From contig NZ_LR698973.1 of the NCBI RefSeq assembly GCF_902381825.1, positions 3,203,560-3,244,800 on the forward strand: a DNA stretch of 41,241 nt, in the 5' to 3' direction. Numbering within the stretch: position 1 is the stretch's first letter; each line of letters opens with the position of its first letter. Positions 9,073-15,486 of the stretch are shown piece by piece. The notes under the pieces were generated by a model. That model searched no databases and was not told the origin of the DNA. It worked only from the letters and a program-made list of their open reading frames with translations. A program made the position numbers and the translations under genes. This DNA is from Pseudocoprococcus catus (lineage in GTDB: Bacteria; Bacillota; Clostridia; Lachnospirales; Lachnospiraceae).

Positions 9073-9153
9073 CTTTGGGTTGTGTTTCTGGCAGCCCCGG
9101 TCAGGGCGGCAGATTTAGATGAAGATATTGATGCTGCAGTGCAATTTTATTAA
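9073..9153 (+). other. Short open frame, possible secreted-protein remnant
   Basis: Between two kinases, a 26-codon frame reads LWVVFLAAPVRAADLDEDID and ends in TAA. It looks like the tail of a signal peptide plus a mature start, but it has no start codon with a ribosome binding site. Either coincidence or the vestige of a lost binding-protein gene. Confidence 0.15.
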
Positions 9154-9162
9154 ACCAGGAGG

Positions 9163-9192
9163 TTGACAAGGAGATGTATAGAGAAATATATT
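9163..9192 (+). promoter_or_regulatory. Strong internal promoter of the sensory array
   Basis: A perfect TTGACA (9163-9168), an 18-bp spacer and TATATT (9187-9192). The predicted start, about 9199, falls inside the (GACA)5 repeat and leaves a leader of ~26 nt before the ATG at 9225. This would give the downstream half of the array transcription independent of the riboswitch. Confidence 0.7.
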
Positions 9193-9193
9193 T

Positions 9194-9213
9194 GACAGAC
9201 AGACAGACAGACA
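9194..9213 (+). repeat. (GACA)5 tetranucleotide repeat
   Basis: Five perfect GACA units lie between the -10 element and the AGGAG ribosome binding site of the kinase at 9225. Loss or gain of a unit would alter the transcription start region and leader length by 4 nt. The copy number is exact in this window. Confidence 0.95.
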
Positions 9214-9224
9214 GGAGATTTAAT

Positions 9225-12053
9225 ATGATTTCGAGAGCAAAGAAATATGTGGCAGTGTTACTGGTTTTTGTATGCGTGTGTATGATATTTTCTCCCCAGA
9301 CTGCATATGCAGCCGAGGACAATTCGCAGCATGAAACTGTCAAAGTCGGTTTCTTTGCCATGGATGGTTATCATGTGATGGATGAAGAAGGCAACCGCAG
9401 TGGGTATGGCTATGATTTTCTTCGGCTGATGGCCCGTTATTGGGATATAGATTACGAATATGTCGGATATGATAAGAGCTGGGATGATATGCAGCAGATG
9501 CTTGAAGATGGCGAGATCGACATGGTAACATCTGCCCGCAAAACACCGGACAGAGAAGAAAAGTTTGATTTTTCACGTCCCATCGGAACCAATTATGGGA
9601 TGCTGACCGTCCGCAGTGACAACAGCACGATTGTGGACGGCAATTACAGCACTTATAACGGTATGCGTGTGGCGCTTTTGAACGGAAACACCCGGAATGA
9701 AGAGTTTGCGGATTTTGCAGACAACAAAGGATTTACATATGTTCCATCTTATTTTGATACGACCGCAGAGATGGCGGAAGCCCTTCAGAGCGAAAAAGTT
9801 GATGCGATTGTTACCAGTTCTCTGAGAAAAACAAACAATGAGCGAATCGTGGATAAATTTGGCAGCAGCGATTTCTATGTCATTGTTAAAAAGGGTAATA
9901 CAGAATTGCTGAATGAGATCAATTATGCGATCGATCAGATGAATGCGGTTGAGGGTGACTGGAAAACGACGCTTTACAATAAAAATTATGAAAGCATAGA
10001 AACTAAGAATCTGGAATATACGGAGCAAGAAAAAAGTATTATTGCACAATATTCCAAGGACAACCCAATTCGTGTTCTGTGTGATCCGACCCGTTATCCA
10101 TATTCTTATAATGAAAATGGTGAGATGAAGGGGATTATCCCGGATTACTTCCGGAAAATTGCAGACTATGCCGGGATTTCCTATGAGTTTCTTACACCTG
10201 CCACCAGAGATGAGTATATTGCTTATCAGAAAAATAAGGAAACCACAGATATGAGCATCGATGCGCGCCTGGAAACAGATAACTATGCTGAGACGAAAAA
10301 ATGGGGGATTACTGCACCTTTCATTACGATGCAGCTGGCAAGGGTGACACGGCGTGACTTTGATGGAAAAATTAATGTTGTTACTACTGTTGACCAGACA
10401 GTATCAAATTCAATTGAAGATGCAATGGCACCCGGCGCAGAAAAACTGATGTGCAGTACCCGACAGGAAATGATGGAAGCTGTCCGTGAGGGTAAAGCAG
10501 ATGCTGCCTTCGTCTACTATTACATGGCACAGGCGTTTGTGAATAGTGACACCACAGGCACCCTGACATATACTCTGCTGGAACAGCCTACATACACCTA
10601 CCGCATGGTAATATCATCAACAGAGAATCATGCACTGGCTGGCATCCTGACGAAAGCAATGTATGCCATGCCAAAAAATCTTGTCGAAGATCTAGCAGCA
10701 CGGTATACCACATACAAAGCAACAGATCTGACATTTGTTGACTGGATCCGTCTGCATCCTGTTGTTACTGTTTTGGCTCTTCTTATTTTTGGATGGCTGC
10801 TGACTATTATGGCTGTGACAATGGTGCGTCTCAGTGCAAGAAAAAAAGCTCAGAAGGCGGTTCAGGAGAAAGCTGAGGAAATGGCGGAACTGGCAGAGCA
10901 TGCACAGGCTGCAAACAAGGCAAAAACAGCATTTCTGTCACATATGTCCCATGATATGAGGACACCGATGAATGCAATCATAGGATTTACCGGTATTGCA
11001 ATGAAAAACAATCCGTCAGACGAAGTGAAAAATTGTCTGGAAAAGATTGACGAAAGCTCAGAGCATTTACTGTCGCTGATCAATGATATATTAGATCTGA
11101 CCCGCATCGAAAATGGAAAAGTGAAATACAATCCGGTACCGGCGGATGTGAAAAACATTACAGATTCTGCATTGGATATTACAAAAGGCTTTCTTACGAA
11201 CAGGGATATCAACTTTAAGATTCAGCGTGAAGAAGCAAAGATTCCAAATGTACTTGCGGATCCTGCACGCCTGCGTGATGTGCTGGTCAATATTCTGAGC
11301 AATGCCGCGAAATTCACTCCGGATGGAGGGACGATTACATTTGAAGCCCGGTGTCTGGAAAAGGGCGGGGATGGATATATAAATATGCGTTACCGCATTT
11401 CGGATACTGGTATTGGCATGAGTGAGGAATTTACAAAAGAAGTTTTTGAGGAATTTGCACAGGAAGATTCCGATGTGAGAACGCAGTACCATGGAGTTGG
11501 ACTGGGGATGGCTATCGTAAAGAAGTATGTAGATATGATGGGTGGAACCATTTCCGTGCAGAGTAAAAAGCATGAGGGAACCACATTTACTGTGGATATT
11601 CCTTTGGAAATTACAGATAAGGAATGTAATAAGTCAGACACAGGTTTTTCTGAAAAGGTAAATCTTACAGGTGTGAATGTCCTTCTTGCAGAGGATAATG
11701 AACTGAATGCAGAGATTGCTGCCGTGCAGTTGGAAGAGTTCGGGATGAATGTAGAAAGAGTTGTGGATGGAAAGAATGCTGTTGAGATTTTCAGAAATCA
11801 TCCGGAAGGCACATTTGATGTAATCCTGATGGATATCATGATGCCTGAAATGAATGGTTATGAAGCAGCAAAAGCAATCAGGGCAATGAATGACAGACCG
11901 GATGGGAAAAACATTCCTATTATAGCAATGACAGCTAATTCATTTGCAGAAGATGTTCAGGCATCACTGGATGCAGGAATGAACGCACATTTGTCAAAGC
12001 CGATTGTGATTGATGAAGTTATAAAAACGATTTTAAGGTATGTATATAATTGA
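9225..12053 (+). CDS. BvgS/EvgS-like hybrid histidine kinase with two SBP3 sensor domains
   Basis: 942 residues. I chose ATG 9225: AGGAG lies 7 nt upstream and a signal peptide follows (cleavage after ...QTAYAA). An in-frame ATG at 9174 lies upstream of the promoter -10 and has no usable ribosome binding site. Two tandem SBP3 domains outside the membrane: ~40-262 (VKVGFFAMDGYHVMDEEG; GEIDMVTSARKTPDREEKF) and ~280-500 (IRVLCDPTRYPYSYNENGEM). One TM ~512-534, coiled coil, HisKA with SHDMRTPMNAIIGF (His576), HATPase (VNILSNAAKFT, SDTGIGMS, GVGLGM), receiver with LMDIMMPEMNGY (Asp870). The layout matches Venus-flytrap kinases such as BvgS/EvgS but lacks their PAS and HPt parts. The G2 motif reads GVGLGM instead of GTGLGM. 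Confidence 0.95.
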   Translation: MISRAKKYVAVLLVFVCVCMIFSPQTAYAAEDNSQHETVKVGFFAMDGYHVMDEEGNRSGYGYDFLRLMARYWDIDYEYVGYDKSWDDMQQMLEDGEIDMVTSARKTPDREEKFDFSRPIGTNYGMLTVRSDNSTIVDGNYSTYNGMRVALLNGNTRNEEFADFADNKGFTYVPSYFDTTAEMAEALQSEKVDAIVTSSLRKTNNERIVDKFGSSDFYVIVKKGNTELLNEINYAIDQMNAVEGDWKTTLYNKNYESIETKNLEYTEQEKSIIAQYSKDNPIRVLCDPTRYPYSYNENGEMKGIIPDYFRKIADYAGISYEFLTPATRDEYIAYQKNKETTDMSIDARLETDNYAETKKWGITAPFITMQLARVTRRDFDGKINVVTTVDQTVSNSIEDAMAPGAEKLMCSTRQEMMEAVREGKADAAFVYYYMAQAFVNSDTTGTLTYTLLEQPTYTYRMVISSTENHALAGILTKAMYAMPKNLVEDLAARYTTYKATDLTFVDWIRLHPVVTVLALLIFGWLLTIMAVTMVRLSARKKAQKAVQEKAEEMAELAEHAQAANKAKTAFLSHMSHDMRTPMNAIIGFTGIAMKNNPSDEVKNCLEKIDESSEHLLSLINDILDLTRIENGKVKYNPVPADVKNITDSALDITKGFLTNRDINFKIQREEAKIPNVLADPARLRDVLVNILSNAAKFTPDGGTITFEARCLEKGGDGYINMRYRISDTGIGMSEEFTKEVFEEFAQEDSDVRTQYHGVGLGMAIVKKYVDMMGGTISVQSKKHEGTTFTVDIPLEITDKECNKSDTGFSEKVNLTGVNVLLAEDNELNAEIAAVQLEEFGMNVERVVDGKNAVEIFRNHPEGTFDVILMDIMMPEMNGYEAAKAIRAMNDRPDGKNIPIIAMTANSFAEDVQASLDAGMNAHLSKPIVIDEVIKTILRYVYN

Positions 12054-12102
12054 TTAGCAGAGGTTCATGAATTAGTGGAAGACAATAAAGGAAAGTAAAA
12101 AT

Positions 12103-13602
12103 ATGGATAAAAGGCAAAGAGTACTGATTGTTGATGATGCAAAGCTCAATAGGGATATATTGAAGGAGATTCTCGGAGAAACTTATAATTATCTGGAAGC
12201 CGAAAATGGAAATCAGGCAGTCCAGATGCTAGGAGAAAATATTGGAATTGATCTGATGCTTTTAGATATCAATATGCCACAGATGAATGGCTTTGAAGTC
12301 TTGGAAATAATGAAAAGAAGCCAGTGTATTGCTGAAACTCCTGTCATCATGATATCTTCAGAAGATGACGTTGATACTATGCGTAAAGCATATGAGCTGG
12401 GAATCACGGATTATATTACACGACCGTTTGATTCTGTGATTGTAAAGAAAAGAGTCCAAAACACTTTAGGGCTCTATGCGAACCAAAAGCATCTGATTAG
12501 TGTAGTTTATGATCAGGTTTACGAAAAAGAAGAAAATAATAACATCATGATCCGGATACTGAGTAATGTATTGGGATCTCGTAACAGCGAGAGCAGAGAA
12601 CACATTCTGCATATTAAAACAGCAACGGAAATGATGCTGAGACAACTGGTGAAAATAACTGATGCTTATCCACTGACAGAGGCGGATATTTCTTTGATTA
12701 CAACGGCATCTTCCCTTCATGACATTGGTAAGATTCGCATTCAAGAGGAAATACTGAACAAACCTGGCAGACTTACTGATGAAGAATTCAAGATCATGAA
12801 AACTCATAGTGAGCTCGGGGAAGCTATAATCAAGGATATGGATTTTCCACAAGATCATCCGTTGGTACGTACTGCATGGGAAATCTGCAGATGGCACCAT
12901 GAAAGATGGGACGGAAAGGGCTATCCGGATGGCCTGAAAGGAGAAGAAATACCAATCTGTGCACAGGTGGTATCGATTGTTGATGTTTATGATGCACTTA
13001 CCAGTGAAAGATGTTATAAGAAAGCATTTGATCATGACACAGCGATTCAAATGATCCTGGATGGGCAATGCGGACAATTTAATCCAATCCTCCTTAAGTG
13101 TCTGAAAGAACTGAGTATCCAGCTTTCAAAAATGTCTGGTAAAGAGACAGATGATAATAAACATTATTATGAAATACAGAGACTTTCGAATGAAATACTC
13201 AGCGACAGATCTTTACCGAGCCAAAACTATTCACAGAGTGTTGTCAAGGTCATGCAGGAAAAAATCGATTTCTTCAAATCAAACAGTGGAATGAACTCAA
13301 TTGATTACAATGCAATTTCAGGCCAATTAACTATCTTAAACGGAGAACATCAGATATTATGTCAGAGAGATAATCCGAATTTCAATTTGTTCAAAGAATT
13401 TGGAGTAAATGAAGAAGATGTTCAATGTATTCGTGTTTTATTACATCAGACATCTGTACAAAATAAAGAAATATCTGCCACGATAAAAGCGACGGTGGAA
13501 AATAACAGTCAGATGTATAAACTGAAACTGCACACGTTGTGGTCGCCTTTTAAGAAGGATGGATACATCGGAATTGTTGGATATTTTGACATTGCAGAAT
13601 AG
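12103..13602 (+). CDS. REC-HD-GYP response regulator, predicted c-di-GMP phosphodiesterase
   Basis: 499 residues, cytosolic. Receiver at ~1-125 (VLIVDDAKLNRDIL; Asp55 in LLDINMPQMNGF; Lys replaced by Arg in ITRPFD, where most receivers have KP). HD-GYP domain at ~160-345: His206-Asp207 in LHDIGKI, then HSELGEAII, then HHERWDGKGYP (His265-His266, Gly273-Tyr274-Pro275), GLKGEEIP and VDVYDALTSERCYK. All signature residues of active HD-GYP enzymes, which hydrolyse c-di-GMP to pGpG/GMP, are present. The C-terminal ~150 residues are not recognised. It is the only response regulator with an output domain in the array, so the hybrid kinases may feed it. Together with the riboswitch at 1715 it suggests c-di-GMP feedback. 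The Lys-to-Arg change is visible; its effect is unknown. Confidence 0.93.
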   Translation: MDKRQRVLIVDDAKLNRDILKEILGETYNYLEAENGNQAVQMLGENIGIDLMLLDINMPQMNGFEVLEIMKRSQCIAETPVIMISSEDDVDTMRKAYELGITDYITRPFDSVIVKKRVQNTLGLYANQKHLISVVYDQVYEKEENNNIMIRILSNVLGSRNSESREHILHIKTATEMMLRQLVKITDAYPLTEADISLITTASSLHDIGKIRIQEEILNKPGRLTDEEFKIMKTHSELGEAIIKDMDFPQDHPLVRTAWEICRWHHERWDGKGYPDGLKGEEIPICAQVVSIVDVYDALTSERCYKKAFDHDTAIQMILDGQCGQFNPILLKCLKELSIQLSKMSGKETDDNKHYYEIQRLSNEILSDRSLPSQNYSQSVVKVMQEKIDFFKSNSGMNSIDYNAISGQLTILNGEHQILCQRDNPNFNLFKEFGVNEEDVQCIRVLLHQTSVQNKEISATIKATVENNSQMYKLKLHTLWSPFKKDGYIGIVGYFDIAE

Positions 13603-13635
13603 AAAAATGCAAAGGAAATTCAGGGGGGATTCGTT

Positions 13636-15486
13636 ATGAAAATGAAAAAATGGAGCAGAGTTCTGGCTGTACTTTTGGCGCTGGTGACAGCCGTGTTACT
13701 TCTGTCAGCGTGTGGCGGGAAGCGTGCAGAAAAAGAAGATGCAGAAACAATAACGGTGTATTTATGGAGCACAAAACTGTATGATAAATATGCACCATAT
13801 ATTCAGGAACAGCTCCCGGATATCAATGTTGAATTTGTTGTAGGCAATAATGATCTGGATTTCTATAAGTTTCTTAAAGAAAACGGTGGCTTGCCGGACA
13901 TTATAACCTGCTGCCGTTTTTCACTTCATGATGCAAGTCCCCTGAAAGACAGCCTGATGGATCTTTCCACAACCAATGTTGCTGGTGCTGTCTATGATAC
14001 CTATCTTAACAATTTTATGAATGAGGATGGAAGCGTAAACTGGCTTCCAGTGTGTGCGGATGCCCATGGTTTTGTAGTGAACAAAGACCTTTTTGAAAAG
14101 TATGATATCCCTCTTCCAACAGATTACAAAAGTTTTGTTTCCGCCTGCCAGGCATTTGACAAAGTGGGAATCCGTGGGTTTACGGCAGACTATTATTATG
14201 ATTATACCTGTATGGAAACACTGCAGGGACTGTCTGCATCAGAATTGTCTTCTGTGGACGGACGCAAGTGGCGTACCACCTACAGTGACCCGGATAATAC
14301 AAAGAGAGAAGGGTTGGACAATACAGTCTGGCCGAAGGCTTTTGAACGTATGGAGCAGTTTATCCAGGATACAGGGCTTAGCCAGGATGATCTGGATATG
14401 AATTATGATGACATCGTTGAGATGTATCAAAGTGGCAAGCTTGCTATGTACTTTGGCAGCTCCTCGGGGGTAAAAATGTTTCAGGATCAGGGCATTAACA
14501 CGACATTTCTGCCATTCTTTCAGGAGAATGGCGAAAAGTGGCTGATGACTACGCCATATTTCCAGGTGGCTTTAAACCGAGACCTGACACAGGATGAAAC
14601 ACGCCTGAAGAAAGCAAATAAGGTATTGAATATAATGCTTTCAGAGGATGCGCAGACTCAGATCCTTTATGAGGGACAGGATCTGTTGAGTTACAGTCAG
14701 GATGTGGATATGCAGCTTACGGAATATCTGAAAGATGTAAAACCTGTGATTGAAGAAAATCATATGTATATCCGCATTGCATCAAATGACTTTTTCTCTG
14801 TTTCCAAGGATGTGGTTTCTAAGATGATCTCAGGAGAGTACGATGCAGAGCAGGCCTATGAGTCATTTAACACTCAGCTTCTTGAGGAGGAATCCCATTC
14901 TGAGAGTGTCGTGCTGGATTCACAGAAATCTTATTCCAATCGTTTTCATAGCAGTGGAGGAAATGCAGCATATTCTGTCATGGCAAACACGTTGCGTGGT
15001 ATTTATGGGACGGATGTGCTGATCGCAACTGGAAACAGCTTTACAGGGAACGTACTGAAAGCCGGCTATACAGAAAAAATGGCAGGCGACATGATCATGC
15101 CAAATGATCTGGCAGCTTACAGCAGCACGATGAATGGAGCTGAACTGAAAGAGACTGTTAAAAACTTTGTAGAAGGCTATGAGGGAGGCTTCATTCCGTT
15201 TAATCGTGGCTCTCTGCCTGTGTTCAGCGGCATTTCTGTGGAAGTCAAAGAAACAGAGGATGGTTATACATTGAGCAAAGTTACAAAAGATGGAAAAAAA
15301 GTTCAGGACAATGATACTTTCACAGTAACCTGTCTTGCGATACCAAAACACATGGAGACTTATCTGGCAGATGAGAATATTGTGTTTGATGGAGGGGATA
15401 CCTCTGTGAAGGATACCTGGACAGGATATACTTCAGATGGTGAGGCCATTCTTGTAGAGCCTGAAGATTATATTAATGTGAGATGA
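13636..15486 (+). CDS. Lipoprotein: solute-binding domain fused to a 5'-nucleotidase C-like domain (paralogue)
   Basis: 616 residues, GGGGGGA ribosome binding site 7-8 nt before ATG. Signal peptide with lipobox LLLSAC. Residues ~36-420 form a family-1 solute-binding fold (ITVYLWSTKLYDKYAPYI; WLPVCADAHGFVVNKDLF). Residues ~430-600 resemble the C-terminal domain of 5'-nucleotidases more clearly than in the paralogue at 1892: VLIATGNSFTGNVLKAGY, MNGAELKETVKNF, PVFSGISVEV and DTFTVTCLAIP. No metal-dependent nuclease domain, so hydrolysis is unlikely. The stop overlaps the next kinase start (ATGA), which couples the two. Inference: a ligand-capture partner of that kinase; a nucleotide-like ligand is possible but unproven. 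Confidence 0.85.
   Translation: MKMKKWSRVLAVLLALVTAVLLLSACGGKRAEKEDAETITVYLWSTKLYDKYAPYIQEQLPDINVEFVVGNNDLDFYKFLKENGGLPDIITCCRFSLHDASPLKDSLMDLSTTNVAGAVYDTYLNNFMNEDGSVNWLPVCADAHGFVVNKDLFEKYDIPLPTDYKSFVSACQAFDKVGIRGFTADYYYDYTCMETLQGLSASELSSVDGRKWRTTYSDPDNTKREGLDNTVWPKAFERMEQFIQDTGLSQDDLDMNYDDIVEMYQSGKLAMYFGSSSGVKMFQDQGINTTFLPFFQENGEKWLMTTPYFQVALNRDLTQDETRLKKANKVLNIMLSEDAQTQILYEGQDLLSYSQDVDMQLTEYLKDVKPVIEENHMYIRIASNDFFSVSKDVVSKMISGEYDAEQAYESFNTQLLEEESHSESVVLDSQKSYSNRFHSSGGNAAYSVMANTLRGIYGTDVLIATGNSFTGNVLKAGYTEKMAGDMIMPNDLAAYSSTMNGAELKETVKNFVEGYEGGFIPFNRGSLPVFSGISVEVKETEDGYTLSKVTKDGKKVQDNDTFTVTCLAIPKHMETYLADENIVFDGGDTSVKDTWTGYTSDGEAILVEPEDYINVR

Noticed and set aside
9174..9224. Upstream in-frame ATG (9174) of the kinase, which would put the GACA repeat inside the coding region
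   Set aside because: AAGGAG directly abuts this ATG, leaving no spacing; the ATG lies upstream of the predicted -10; and the signal peptide begins at 9225. So the repeat is placed in the leader.
9192..9224. Second TTGACA (9192-9197) with TTTAAT (9219-9224) as a repeat-length-dependent promoter
   Set aside because: The spacer is 21 bp now (17 if one unit were lost), but transcription would start inside the gene after its ribosome binding site. Kept only as a curiosity.
13000..15351. Long minus-strand open frames opposite the kinase, lipoprotein and hydrogenase genes
   Set aside because: They lie wholly opposite conserved genes, have cysteine- and histidine-rich unconserved sequences and no ribosome binding sites: shadows of the true frames.
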